DNA from: Odobenus rosmarus divergens
Taxonomy: Eukaryota; Chordata; Mammalia; Carnivora; Odobenidae
Length of the DNA stretch: 64,000 nucleotides
NCBI RefSeq assembly: GCF_000321225.1
Contig: NW_004450402.1
Span: 533,646-597,645 of the forward strand
Direction of reading: 5' to 3'
Shown here in pieces: positions 46,461 through 58,309 of the stretch (position 1 is the first letter of the stretch; each line of letters opens with the position of its first letter). Under the pieces are notes generated by a model. The model did not search any database, was not told the origin of the DNA, and saw nothing but the letters and a program-made list of their open reading frames with translations. Both the position numbers and the translations under genes were made by a program.

Positions 46461-47050
46461 CCTAAAGATCAGTATAAGATTTTCTGGGTTCCTGCTGCCA
46501 TTTGGATGATGCTTACATATTGTAAAGGCTCCTCTTTGCCTCTTTCTATTTCTGGAACACTCTTTCCCACACTTCCTGTTTTTGGAAACATGGCCTCCAG
46601 TGTATTCCAAAGAAAGAAGACATGGAAAGTAAAATTCTTGAGTCCTCTCCATTCTGAAATGTGTGTTTAAAATATAATTTTATCTTTATTTTCTATTTAT
46701 TAATAGTTTGGCTGGATATAGAATTCTAGGTTAAAAATATTTTCCCTTGGAGGCATAATTTATTTTAATACTTAATAGAACACACATAATTATTTTAATA
46801 CTTTAATAGAATACTTTAATACTTTAATATAGAATTCTAGGTTAAAAATATTTTCCCTTGGAGGCATAATTTACTTTAACACTTTAATAGAACATTTAAT
46901 TTTTCAATTTATAGGCTATATTCCAATTTCCCTTAATATCCTTCAATACAAGATTTTTTCCTTTCTTCCTCTTTTTCTTATTTCTTTATTTCTTTCTCTT
47001 TTTTGGGGGGCGGGAAGATCCAAAGTCTTTCGTTTCTTTTAACCTAGAAC
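46460..47050 (-). mobile_element. Old LINE-like 3' region, antisense
   Basis: 'agtttggctggatatagaat' with 'tctaggttaaaaat' and 'ttttcccttggaggc' matches a widespread old L1-like 3' region in reverse complement. It carries the 111-bp tandem duplication. Confidence 0.5.
46716..46895. repeat. 111-bp tandem duplication
   Basis: The 47 bases 46716-46762 recur exactly at 46827-46873 (offset 111). After that only two transitions and a one-base indel separate the next ~27 bases. Confidence 0.95.
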
Positions 47051-48210
47051 ACTTTTCATGTTCTTTTCCTTGCAAGATTATTTTTAAAGGCCAAATGCCA
47101 GTTGTTTTACAGACCATCCCTCAATTTGTATGTGATGATTTTCCCATAATTAAATTGAGGTTAAACAGTTTTGGCAGATGATATTGAATCTCTTAATGCA
47201 TCACAAGAGGAAACATAATCTGAGTTTATCTTATTAGTGAACTGCAAGGTAGAGTTTGATGCAAATATTTACACACTGAACTGTAGGTTCACAATGTTCA
47301 TTAAAGAACAGTTCACAGTGTCATTCATATGTGAAGGAATTGAAGATGTGTATTTGGGTACAGAAAATCATATCACATTCAATTAAAAAATGTGGAATAT
47401 ATTTTCACTAAATATTCAAAGCTCAAATGGCAAAATGTTATCAAATAAAGCAACTATAAATATACAAAGCAACTACAAAATTTACCTAAACTGATAAAAA
47501 GCACATTACATGCACTGATGAAAGGACCTGAAATTATAACACTGATAGATTGTACAACTTCTCTGCAGAGACCCTACATAATGTGAAGGCCCAGAAGGGA
47601 CTATGCAGAACTTGGGTTTCCTTCTCTCTGTTCTTCTTTCAAAATCCCATAGGAGGTTATGTGAGGGCAGCTGTTCTAAAACTACTAATATTTTGACCAG
47701 TCATTTCCTTCTCATTAATTCTAATCCTCCCCAATACACTTGATATTTCCATGTTCTCCATCTGGGTAAAATAATAGGCCCCCCTTTTTTTTTATTATGA
47801 AGCTCAGCCCAAATTAGTATCTGTGGAATACTCACTCTTAAATGAAAGTAAAAAGATCTTTCTCTGAAAAAGGCATACGATATATGTGCGGGTGAAATTT
47901 GAAACTGGCCCCTGTACACAGAGGGCAAGAAGAGACCAAAGAAAGAGGCAGGCCACTCCAGATTGGTAGGCAGAAGGTTTAAGCAAAGGAATTTACATAC
48001 AAGGTTTGTCTTGAGGGGCTGCAAGATGAATACATCTCTGGATCCAGGAACTCCATAAAAAGTTTCCATAGAGGCCTTAAGTAAATTTACTCACATATAC
48101 AATCCACATAGTCTCAGGGGAGGAGTTGAGGAGCTTTGATTGCTCGGGTCCAGCTCTCCTCAACCAGAGGTCCTGTCCTCTTGATGACTTCCTCTAATAC
48201 TTTCTGAGTC
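47051..48210. other. Unassigned unique sequence
   Basis: No transposon or exon recognised. The frame 47701-48069 (minus, 122 codons) shows no domain. Confidence 0.4.
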
Positions 48211-48212
48211 TA

Positions 48213-48405
48213 AAATCTGGCTCCACCTTTTCCTAGTTTTGCTGAATCCAGGCCAATGAGTCAATCCCTCTCCTTCATGTTCCTCATCCAAAAAACGACA
48301 ATACTAGCATCAATTGGAGAAGATTATTATAAGGATTAAATTAGTCAATATGTATGAAACACTCAGAACATAGTAAGTACTAACTTAAGTCTTAATGCGA
48401 TTACC
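48213..48405 (-). mobile_element. MIR SINE, antisense
   Basis: 'atctggctccaccttttcct', 'gagtcaatccctctccttca' and 'gaaacactcagaacatagta' follow the MIR reverse complement. Confidence 0.65.
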
Positions 48406-50060
48406 AATCTTATGGTATGGATGCACTTTTCTGTCTTTCTTGTTGAAAACTGTCAGTCAGGGATGATTTTCCTCAATTTCTCTTGCCCGTCTTCTAGGAC
48501 CAATCTTAAATGCTAACTTCTCAGAACACACAGTCACAATCACATGTCTACTCCTTGGGTATCTGGAGTTTATTTGCAGTTCCATGCAAAGTAGCTATTA
48601 TATTCTTTTGTTCTTTGATAGTACTGCTTATTCAGAGGCTTTTCCTCCTCCCACTATCCCTTCAGTTTGAGTTTGTTGCAATAATCCATGTTACCAGGAT
48701 GACTTATTCTCGTTATTTATTATCTTCTCTATGGCATGACATTGCTGCTCATTTTTTAGTTATTGAGTCAAGACCTCATCAACATGATGGCAATGGCCAG
48801 GGATATTCTTCCAAGAGATCTGTCTCTTACAGTATTATGCAAGACTATGTATATAGAATCATAGGTGTATTTTTTTCTCAGAAAGGGAATGTATCCATCT
48901 GAACCTCAAATGTAAAGGAATCACTAATCTTTACACTGAGTAAAATAAAAATGTGATTATGCTTGGCTTGTTTTCAATATCTTTCTCATCGTTCTCTCTC
49001 ACCTCATCACTATGTATATATGCCATTCTAATTAAACTGATTTAATTGAACTGATTATAAAATTAATTCAAAGGAAGAAAGTGGAGCTTCACCTCATTTT
49101 TAATAATTAAGAACAAAGAGATGAAAGAAAAGAGAGAAAAAAGAATACAATGCAAAAGGAATAATTATATTGTGATGGAGTGTTCGGCTAAACCTAAGCT
49201 GTGTCTATGGAAGTGGACTGAACTTGTGCATCAAAGAAACAAAGACCTGAACATTTACAAACAGAGATGAACAGATACTGTCAAATAGTCAGAAAAGGAT
49301 GGAATGCTTATAAGTGGAAGTTTTCAAGGAGAGAGCTTCTCTTTTCAAGGAGAGAAAGAAATGGATTACAGTAAAGCATCAGATATTGAATTTAAAAGAA
49401 ATAAATGGTATTTTGTTAGATATATATCTACTTGGAAAGTACAACACTCAATATCAAAAAAGTTAGTGACTGAAGAGTTTTGAGAAGAAAAAAAAAAGAA
49501 GGAAAGAAAATGGATAGAAAAGGAAAGAGGAAGAATAAATGAGGCAAGTAGCATTCAGGCACAAATGGATGTGCTGAGCACGTTGTCCCCGAGCGCTAGA
49601 TCATCCACACTAACAATCTACATCAGAAATTCCAACTTTTTGTTTTTGCTACACCTAGGCTTTCTTACATAGTAATTTCTTTTGAGATTTCACTGTTCTT
49701 CTCTCATGAAAATCTGCCAAGCTCTCAATGATCTATTTAGATAGAAGGAGCAAGATGAATCTCAGCTAGTAACAGTTAATTGCTTTTTTAACAGGAAAAC
49801 AGACAACGAATATCCCTGACGTTTTGCCAGGGATCAGATCATAATTCTTGGACATTCTTACACATTATCTTATGTCACCCTCAAAAGAGCTCTCTGAGTC
49901 ACACGGACCTGTACATTTCAGCAGCTACATATTGTGCCTTGATAGATAATTTTTATGTGGCTTTTCTCATGAAACAACTCCAAACACTCCAAACTATTGA
50001 AGTGTATGCCTACATATTTTCTGTCTTCCCAGTACCAACACTTGTATGTGTTTATAGTTA
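48406..50060. other. Unassigned unique sequence
   Basis: No transposon or exon recognised. It includes the 130-codon frame 48510-48902 (+), without a domain, and a 14-bp tandem repeat at 49321-49355. Confidence 0.4.
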
Positions 50061-50063
50061 ATT

Positions 50064-50302
50064 AAAAATAGCTTATGAGTGGGGCACCTGGGTGGCTCAG
50101 TCGTTAAGCTTCTGCCTTCAGCTCAGGTCATGATCCCAGGGTCCCGAGATCCAGCCCCGCATGGGGCTCCCTGCTGCACGGGAAGCCTGCTTCTCCTTCT
50201 CCCACTCCCCCTGCTTGTGTTCCCTCTCTCACTGTGTCTCTCTCTGTCAAATAAATAAATAAAATCTTTAAAAAAATAAAAATAAAAAAATACCTTATGG
50301 GT
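50064..50302 (+). mobile_element. CAN SINE, younger subfamily, with 17-bp TSD
   Basis: Body 50081-50285, 'ggggcacctgggtggctcag', tail 'ctgtcaaataaataaataaa'. Flanks 50064-50080 and 50286-50302 differ at two bases. Confidence 0.96.
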
Positions 50303-51240
50303 AATAATTCAAAGTAGTGTCACATGTTTTCTATTTTAGTACACAAATGACAAAAACCATAAATTTAATAAGAACAAATGTACATTTTTTTCAAACATTC
50401 AATTTTAAGTAAATTCTCTGGAACTTCATAATCCCAAGGAAAAGCCACTAAACACTGTCACATAAATAACTAATTTCAGGCGGTTTGAATAGAAATTTTT
50501 GTTCTGATTTTATAGATGAATAATTTAATGTTAGGAGAAGTTAACGGCTTTTACCCAGATAGTTCATCCAGGATTTCAATGTACAGGCAAAATCTATGAT
50601 TATCTTTTCCTGAATATTCTGTGTTTTCTTAGTATTTTTTTTTCTATTTGGTATGGGGGAATGTTTGGGATAGAGTAGAAATTCACACATAAACATCAAT
50701 TGTTTAATTGAATGATGCCATTGGTATTTCTCCCTCATCGTATTATTTTTCTATTAACAGATATGAGAAAATCTATAACATTATTTGGAGGAAAATGTTT
50801 AATAAAGTTTTACTGTAGAACTTGATTATATGATGAGGTTATAAAATAAGCTTTTGATCTCAGCTCATATGTTTGGACTCAGATTATACAGTAGAAAGGT
50901 TTCAAAAAATTACCTATTGGTTTATTTATATTGCCAGAGCAAGAATATCTTTTATATATTTATATCTTTGTCCTAACACAAAGAAAACCAATATTTACAA
51001 ACTGGAATCTAATTAATGAGAAACTTGTTTTTCTTGTTTCCAGGTAATACTTTATCCTGTGTAAGAAGTGCATTTGTATTATGATTTTTAATGCTGTTAC
51101 CATATTCTGTTGATCAAAATAACTATAATTTGTTTAACCAATTTCTTATCTTCATTCACTTAGACTGTTAAAATTATTTGCTGCTATAAAAAATCCTGCA
51201 GTATACAGGAATTATAAATATTACAGCCCCAAATTCATAG
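50303..51240. other. Unassigned AT-rich sequence
   Basis: Nothing recognised. The frame 50541-50738 (minus) has no domain. Confidence 0.4.
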
Positions 51241-51470
51241 CCTAAATTTAATTATGAGGCCACATCAGACAAACCCAAGCTAAAGAATATTCTATAAAAC
51301 GACTGAACTTCATTATTCAAAAATGTCAATATAAGCAAAGGTAAAAACAGGTTTGGGATCCTTCCATAGCTTTGGAGATTAGAGAGACATGATGATTATT
51401 TCCAAAGCATAATCTTAGATTATATCCTGGAGTGAGAAGAAATAGTTACAAAGGCATTATGGGGATGTGC
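51240..51470 (+). mobile_element. Old LINE-like 3' repeat, copy A
   Basis: 'tcaaaaatgtcaatataagc', 'agattagagagacatgatga' and 'agattatatcctggagtgag' share order and wording with 57640-57790. Family name unresolved. Confidence 0.4.
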
Positions 51471-51610
51471 ATTAGCTATCCATTGTGAAGTAACAAATTA
51501 GCAGCTCAAAATTTAGCCCCTAAAAGAGCAAACATTTATACTCTTACCATTTCTCTGGGTCAGAATTTGAGAGAAATCTGACTAGGTAGTTCTGTTTCAA
51601 GATCTCTTGT
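51471..51610. mobile_element. Old LTR-like fragment
   Basis: 'ccattgtgaagtaacaaatt' and 'ctgggtcagaatttgagaga' recall the '...taacaaattacc...ggtcaggaatttg...' repeats. Weak. Confidence 0.3.
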
Positions 51611-51614
51611 GTCC

Positions 51615-53350
51615 TTGTAGTTACTACTTAGGTGTCATTGTTTCTAGATCTTCTAAGCAGACAAGTAGAATATATTTATGAATTTATGAATTCCAACCAA
51701 TATATACACATATACCTATAACTGTTTCTGAATCTATTCATTAGTGTCTATATTAAGCTAAACATAAGTTCATTCAGATGTCTGACTTGAATTCAGTTCT
51801 AATGTTATTAGGGCAACTGACTCCCTTCAATGTAATTATATTATTCATTTATAATGTTATTGCATTACACAGTTAGTGTTGTGTCTTAGCTTCCCCAAAA
51901 ATACTGGTTGGGCTTTTTTCTTAATTTTCATACATTTAAGTTCACTCTGTGTATGTACTTTTCTATGGGTTTTGACCACGCCAGTATCATACAGAAGAGA
52001 CCTACCACACTAAATTTCCTTGGTAGATCTCCATTTCAGTCAACTACTCCACCCTCTCCCAATTCCTTGCAAGCTTTGATCTGTTTTCTACCACTATAGC
52101 TTTGCCTTTTCCAAAATTCCACATGAATAGAATCATACAATACATCCTCTTTAGAGTCTTTTTTTTTCACTTAACAAAATCCATTTATGATTAATACACG
52201 GTGTTTAATGAATCAATAGGTTGTTCCTTTATATCATCAAATAATATTCCCCTGTATGGATGGACCACAGTTTGTTTAGCCGCTTTTCCCAGTAGAATAG
52301 TATTTTGGTTGCATCCAGCTCTTTGCAATTATGAATAGGTTGTTTTAAATATTCCTGTACAGGTTTTTGTGTAAACATATGTGTTCAATTCACCTGAATA
52401 ATTTCCTAGGAATGATATTGCTGGGACATATGTTAAGTGTATGTTTAATTTATAACAAACTGCCAAACTGTCTTTCATGGTGGCTGCACCACTGGTATTC
52501 CCACCTGTAATGAATTCCTGTTGTTCCACATCATTGCCAGCATTTGTTATTGTCAATTTTTAAAGTTTTTGACATTTGAATAGTCATCCAGTGAAATCTC
52601 ATTGCAGTTTTAATTTGCTTTTCCCTAATGACAAATGATGTTAAGCCTCATTTCATGAGTTTATTTGATATCCATATATCTCCTTTGGTCAAGTGTCTAT
52701 TCAGATCTTTATTTTTAAAATCTTTGTCTGTTTTCTTACCATTGAGCTTCACAAGATGATTATATATTATGCATAAAAGTCTTTTATCAAATATGTGATT
52801 TTCAAATATTTTCTCTATTGCTCTTCAAAAAGCAGAATGTTTTAATTTAATTTTTAAAGCTGTTCAATTTATCAGCTTTTTCTTTCATAGTTTATGCTTT
52901 TGGTTTGTTTCTAAAAACTCATCATCAAACCCAATGTCGTACATACATTCTGCTATATTTTCTTCTTAAAGTTTTATGATTTTATGTTTTAACTCTATGA
53001 TTTTAAGCTTATAAGTCTATGATCCATTCTGAATTAATTTTGTCTAACATGTGAGATATGTTTCCAAGGTCTGTTTTTTTTTTTTTTTAAGATTTCATTT
53101 GTTTATTTGACAGAGACACAGCGAAAGAGCAGGGGGAATGGGAGAGGGAGAAGCAGGCTTCCCGCTGAGCAGGGAGCCCGATGTGGGGCTCGATCCCAGG
53201 ACCCTGGGACCATGACCTGAGCTGAAGGCAGACACTTAACGACTGAGCCACCCAGGCACCCTGTTTTTAAAATATATGGTGGTCCAATGATCCAGCACAA
53301 TTTCTGGGGGAAAAAAAAAACAACAACTATCCTTTCTCAGTTGATTTGCT
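51615..53350 (-). mobile_element. Ancient L1 3' UTR and ORF2 end, antisense
   Basis: 'ggtgtcattgtttctagatc', 'tgtctatattaagctaaaca', 'tagaatcatacaatacatcc', 'ctgcaccactggtattccca' and 'tctatgatccattctgaatt' follow the reverse complement of an old L1 in order. A SINE interrupts at 53074-53260. No frame survives. Confidence 0.85.
53071..53268 (-). mobile_element. CAN SINE in antisense L1
   Basis: Body about 53074-53260, ending 'actgagccacccaggcaccc'. Short 'ctgttttt' at 53071-53078 and 53261-53268, blurred by the T-rich tail. Confidence 0.95.
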
Positions 53351-53433
53351 GAAGTTATGTGTTTAATAAATTATAAAGAATCTTTAGAAGCAGAAAAAAA
53401 AATCTAAAGTTTGATGAGATATGTAGTACTTTT

Positions 53434-53965
53434 CCAGGGTTTCCATAGCAAATTACTATAAATTAGGTGTTCAAACAACAGAAATTTATTATCTCATAGG
53501 TCCATAGGCCAGAAGTACAAAATCAAGGTGTAGGTAGGTTTGGTTCCTTTTAGAGCCTGTAGGGAGATCTGTTCCCTGCCTCTTTCCTAGCTTCTGGTGC
53601 CTACCAACAATCCTTGGTATTTCCTGGCTTATTGATGCATCACTGCAGTTCCTATTTCTGTCTTCATATTGCCTTGTCCTCTGTGTGATCTCTCCTTTTC
53701 TTCTCTTATAAGGCAGTTGTCTTTGGATTTAGGGTTCAACTTAATCCAGGACGATCTCATTTTGAAATTATAGGAAGGTTTATCTGATAATAGCAGCTAA
53801 AATTATTAATAATTTCAAAATGAGATCATCCTGGATTAAGATACCCTATATCTGTAATGACCCCTTTTCAAATACTGTCAGATGAATAAGTTCCTGGTGT
53901 AAAAACCTTTTTTTTTTTTTCCTTTTTTGGTGGGGATAGGGGCAGTTGCTGCTCAACCCACTATA
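53434..53965 (-). mobile_element. MLT1-like LTR with foldback insertion
   Basis: Reverse-complement LTR pattern: 'agggtttccatagcaaatta', 'aacagaaatttattatctca', 'agcttctggtgcctaccaac', 'tcttataaggcagttgtctt', and an end 'gctgctcaacccactataat'. About 530 bp. The normal sequence is interrupted by the foldback at 53740-53840. Confidence 0.6.
53740..53840. repeat. 32-bp inverted repeat with 37-bp copied spacer
   Basis: Arms 53740-53771 and 53809-53840 are reverse complements at 31 of 32. The spacer (53772-53808) and its edge are the same as 54568-54604: positions 53769-53805 match it base for base (37 bp). The LTR then resumes in normal order. Confidence 0.97.
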
Positions 53966-55345
53966 ATTCATATCAGGAATATTAATGATGGAATCAATAT
54001 TAAATCTTGCATAATTAGAATATTCAGAGAAGGGACTAATTTATTTCATTAGACTGGAAATAACTTTTTAGTGCTATTTTGAAAATATGTGATGCTGCTT
54101 TGAAATTTTGATTTTGGAATACTATTACTTGCTTACCTATCTTTCAGCCCAAACAAATGCATGTCATTCTGATTATTCAAACACACAAAAAAAATCCAGT
54201 GTCTTGAATAAAAAATGAAAAGATTTTATATTTTATGACCATAAGTTAAAATGAGTTGGTAAACACATTTATTTAATGAGAAAATGATAAACATTTTGGG
54301 AAGATGGCCACAACAGTGGATACGTTTTATATCCCAGATTTGTGGACAAAAACAAAATACTAACAAAAAAATTAAAAATCCCCTATAACACAACCAAATA
54401 AAATAAATGACAGTCAATTTCATGAACTCCAAAATCTGAGCAAGTGGACAAAACCATCTTATTCTCCCAGACCATGAAGAATCAAACCTGTGTGTAGCAA
54501 AGACAACAGGGCTTCTGATAGTTTTAAGAATAAGAGAAACCCATTCCCAAAAGGAACTCACTGAAAGTATAGGAAGGTTTATCTGATAATAGCAGCTAAA
54601 ATTAAGAGTATTACTCCAATTTATGGAGAACAAAAAGCACCTATAGAGCAAATGGCATCAGAACAAGATGAACTCTATGAATTGAAATTAGCACGTGAAG
54701 CTTCTTTCATACTGCTTCAATCTCTGCATTAAATCTATCTTCTCTTTAGCCATAATCATCACATCTCAAGTGATGTGTGAGGACATCAGAGGCAAACATA
54801 ACCTCAAGATTCCCTACTCAAAGAATTTTACATGTCTGCTGGTTTACCAAGAAAAATGAACTTTGTTTCAAGCATAATATAGAGAAAGAAACTAGTCAGT
54901 TTTTCTTGAAAGAGATTCAAGACAAAAAAGGGTTGAACAAGTAGGAAGCCTGTACATGATCACTGGCAAATGTTTATCTAGTCATATGGCTCCAATTCTT
55001 CCTCCTCTCCATTCCTGGATATCTTAGAAAGCCTAAGTGATGCGTTGTGTTCTCATCCCACCTGTCATTCCATCCTTAGCTTCTGCTATCATTCTGCAAG
55101 CATTTCAGCTTCCAGTCTTTTAAACTATCTAACGTTCTCTGATGTCCCTGTGCTCTTTTGGTAGGCACTTAATTAATCTGTAAAATCCTTAAATGGTGCT
55201 GAGCATGGCCATAAGGTAAGGAGAAGAGTCCAGTAGAGAAGGCATACTGAATATGAAACAGGAAGAAGAATAATTAATGGGCAATAAGCCTAGAAGAGAT
55301 AGGAGACTTTGACATTAATAATATGCTTGGGGGTTTAGTTTCATG
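53966..55345. other. Unassigned sequence with donor block
   Basis: Holds the 37-bp donor-like block at 54568-54604. 'acattttgggaagatggcca' near 54290 recalls an old L1 5' end, but this is weak. The 141-codon minus frame 54226-54651 shows no domain. Confidence 0.35.
54568..54604. repeat. 37-bp block identical to 53769-53805
   Basis: Same orientation as the copy inside the foldback, about 800 bases away. Probably the source. Confidence 0.97.
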
Positions 55346-55349
55346 AACA

Positions 55350-55450
55350 TTCTAGATGCTAGGCTCCTTGAAGGCTGAGGTTTGTCTCACTCATCTCATA
55401 TCCCAAGGGCATGGCACAGTGCCTGGCTTATCATATGCGTTCCAGGATGT
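55350..55450 (+). mobile_element. L2 3' end fragment
   Basis: 'gctaggctccttgaaggctg', 'catctcatatcccaagggca' and 'cacagtgcctggcttatcat' match the sense L2 3' end. Confidence 0.7.
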
Positions 55451-55622
55451 TAAGAATGAGAATGTACTTGAACCTAGATAAATTTGGAAGGGAAAAAGAA
55501 GGACATTTAAGGATTTCATGCCTTATTTAGTTTCTGACTCTCTAAAAAGAAGGCAAAAATGAATGGAATGGTAAGGCGGATGAAAACAAAGAAGAGTTGA
55601 GGAATGAACTACCAAAATATTT

Positions 55623-55870
55623 AAAAGAAATGTGAAACTGGGGCACCTGGGTGGCTCAGTCGTTAAGCGTCTGCCTTCAGCTCGGGTCGTGATCCCGGGG
55701 TCCTGGGATCAAGCCCCGCATTGGGCTCCCTGCTCTGCAGAGAGCCCGCTTCTCCCTCTCCCACTCCCCCTGCTTGTGTTCCCTCTCTCGCTGTGTCTCT
55801 ATCTGTCAAATAAATAAATAAAATCTTTTAAATTTTTTTTTAAAAAATAAAAAATAAAAGAAATGTGAAA
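55623..55870 (+). mobile_element. CAN SINE with perfect 15-bp TSD
   Basis: Body 55638-55855. 'aaaagaaatgtgaaa' at 55623-55637 and 55856-55870 is identical. Younger-type body, intact head and tail. Confidence 0.98.
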
Positions 55871-56110
55871 TAAAACTGACAGTGCAGTTGAAGCTAATTA
55901 ATGTGAATATTTAGGAATAAAGCAAAAAAAATCATAATCTTCAATTAAAAGCAAGATTATTCCCTGGTCATTTTTATACTTATTACATGGCTTTGTGTTT
56001 AACAAAAGATGATTTTGATCACTTAAATCAAGAGGATCTTGTTTTTCCAAAATAGCCACTATGAATAAGACTTCCTTACTCTAAGGATCAAATAAATTTC
56101 TAGAATGACT
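55871..56110. other. Unassigned sequence
   Basis: Nothing recognised. Confidence 0.4.
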
Positions 56111-56270
56111 GAAAGAAAAGAAAAGAGGGGTACACCTGGGTCACTCAGTTGGTTAAGCATCTGATTTCAGCTCAGGTTGTGATCTCAGGGTCCTGGGATC
56201 GAGCCCCTCATGGGGAGTCTGCTTGTCCCTCTCTCTCCCCTTCTGCCACTCCCCCTGCTTGTGTTCTCTC

Positions 56271-57088
56271 TTTTTTTTAAATTTTATTTTATTATGTTAT
56301 GTTAATCACCATACATTACATCATTAGTTCTTGATGTAGTGTTCCATGATTCATTGTTTGCGTATAACATCCAGTGCTCCGTTCAATATGTGCCCTCTTT
56401 AATACCCATCACCAGGCTAACCCATCCCCCTATCCCCTCCCCTCTAGAACCCTCAGTTTGTTTCTCAGAGTCCATAGTCCTTCGTGGTTTGTCTCCCCCT
56501 CCGATTTCCCCCCTTTCGTTTTTCCCTTCCTACTATCTTTTTTTTAATATATAATGTATTATTTGTTTCAGAAGTACAGGTCTGTGATTCATCAGTATTC
56601 ACAGGACTCACCATAACACATACCTTCCCCAATGTCTATCACCCAGCCACCCCAACCCTCCCACCCCCCACCACTCCAGCAACCCTCAGTTTGTTTCCTA
56701 AGATTAAGAATTCCTCATATCAGTGAGACCATATGATACATGTCTTTCTCTGATTGACTTATTTTGCTCAGCATAACACCCTCCAGTTCCATCCACGTTG
56801 TTGCAAATGGCAAGATTTCATTTTTTTGATGGCTGCATAATATTCCATTGTGTATATCTACCACATCCTCTTTATCCATTTATATGTTGATGGACATCTT
56901 GGCTCTTTCCATAATTTGACTATTGTGGACATTGCTGCTATAAACATTGGGGTGCATGTACCCCTTTGGATCCCTACATTTGTATCTTTGGGATAAATAC
57001 CCAGTAGTGCAATTGCTGGGTCATACAGTAGCTCTATTTTCAACTTTTTGAGGAACCTCCACACTGTTTTCCAGAGTGGCTGCACCAG
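56271..57088 (-). mobile_element. Young carnivore L1, 5'-truncated, inside the SINE
   Basis: Antisense; the T-run at 56271 is the poly(A) tail. 'tgttaatcaccatacattac', 'gctccgttcaatatgtgccc' and 'ccagccaccccaaccctccc' are the 3' UTR of a recent caniform L1. It then enters ORF2 and stops at 57088. About 818 bp. Confidence 0.93.
56700..57085 (-). pseudogene. L1 ORF2 C-terminal fragment, broken
   Basis: Minus-strand translation gives the ORF2 C-terminal region, including '[20 protein letters not shown]', '[18 protein letters not shown]' and 'RGTCTPMFIAAMSTIVKLW'. A stop codon at 56858-56860 replaces a residue just after 'WIKRMW'. Downstream, 'IYTMEYYAAI'-like sequence continues out of the open frame. 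No endonuclease or RT domain is present. Confidence 0.9.
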
Positions 57089-57141
57089 CTCTTTCAAATA
57101 AATAAGTAAAGTAAGAAAAAAAAGAAAGAAAAGAAAAGAGG

Positions 57142-57480
57142 AAATAACCTCCCTAGATCTTCTATGGTAGACAATTTCAGCAGCAAAGACAAATTTCCAG
57201 GCAGGTTCTATCACCAATGTGAGCTACTTCATAATATTTCTGGAAAGTCATGGAGAAAGAAATATTAATAAAGTAATGATATGATGACACATCTAAACAG
57301 GAAACCTGAAATGTAAGGCCATAAAGGAGAACAACTAGCAAAAGTGTTCCATTGAAATGAAACAAGGAATAGAGCATAACTTTCTACTCCTAAAGTGTAG
57401 GGTGTGCCTAGTGACCTCCTTCCAATGAGTAAGTGTGAAGACAGGGACAAAAAGGAGTCATTTTAAGTTCAAGAAACCTG
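57142..57480. other. Unassigned sequence
   Basis: Nothing recognised. Confidence 0.4.
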
Positions 57481-57970
57481 AAAACCACTACCTCAACCCA
57501 GGTGGTCAAGGTGAACATCAATAGTAATATGTAAGTATGTAGCCTTGCTGTGATGTGCTGATAATATGGCATCTTCCCTCTGTCGTCTTCTTCCCCAGGA
57601 TCCTAGGGCTGTCATAAGAAGAACATGAAACAAACCAAAAATAAGGGATGGGCTACAAAATACTCCTCAAAATTGTCAAGGTCATCAAAAGCAAGGGAAG
57701 TCACGGCTAAGAGGAGCCTAAGGAGACATTGCGAATCAATGCAACGTGGTATCCTGGATGAGATCCGAGAACAGAAAAAGAACATTGGGTAAAAACTAAG
57801 GAAATCTAAATGAAGTATGAACTTCAGCTAACATAATGTATCAATATTGGTTCATTGTGACAAATGTGCCATACTATTGCAAGATATTAATAGGGGAATC
57901 TGGGTGTGGAGTATGTGAGAACTCTCTTTATTATTTGTTGAATTTTTCTAGAAATCCAAACTGTTTTTTT
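57480..57970 (+). mobile_element. Old LINE-like 3' repeat, copy B
   Basis: 'aaattgtcaaggtcatcaaa', 'tggtatcctggatgagatcc', 'aatgtatcaatattggttca' and 'gtgagaactctctttattat', ending in a poly(T/A) stretch. Same family as 51240-51470. Name unresolved. Confidence 0.45.
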
Positions 57971-57973
57971 TTT

Positions 57974-58219
57974 AAAGTTTATTTTATGGGGTGCCTGGAT
58001 GGCTCAGTTGGCTAAGTGTCTGCCTTGGCTCAGGTCGTGATCTCAGGGCTCATGGGATCAAGCCTCACATCTGGCTCCCTACTCAGCAGGGAGCCTGCTT
58101 CTCCCTCTCCCTCTGCCACTCCCCCTGCTTGTGCTCTCTCTCTCTCTGTGTCAGATAAATAAATAAAATCTTTTAAAAAATAAAATTAAATTTAAAAATT
58201 TTTTAAAACGTTTATTCTA
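57974..58219 (+). mobile_element. CAN SINE
   Basis: Body 57988-58200, 'ggggtgcctggatggctcag', tail 'gataaataaataaaatcttt'. Flanks 'aaagtttatttta' and 'aaacgtttattcta' look like a degraded TSD. Confidence 0.95.
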
Positions 58220-58309
58220 AAAAAGACAAATGTGAATTGCTTGTGCTTCCTCAATTTATTTCGGATTTTTCAGTTCTCAATTTAAATAAATTCTGGAGGT
58301 TTTCTAAGA

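Larger units (their letters stand above)
56111..57141 (+). mobile_element. CAN SINE split by a young L1, 18-bp TSD
   Basis: SINE parts 56129-56270 and 57089-57123. Identical 18-mers 'gaaagaaaagaaaagagg' at 56111-56128 and 57124-57141. The second part supplies the tail ('ctctttcaaataaataagta'). Confidence 0.96.

Noticed and set aside
48510..48902. 130-codon plus-strand frame as a membrane protein gene
   Set aside because: Hydrophobic stretches come from T-rich codons; no family, no promoter, no exon structure.
49321..49355. 14-bp tandem repeat as a mobile-element footprint
   Set aside because: Too short and without an inserted tail; simple slippage is sufficient.
56858..57217. 119-codon minus-strand frame as a host gene
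   Set aside because: Its second half is the L1 ORF2 C-terminus; the first half lies in SINE tail and flank.
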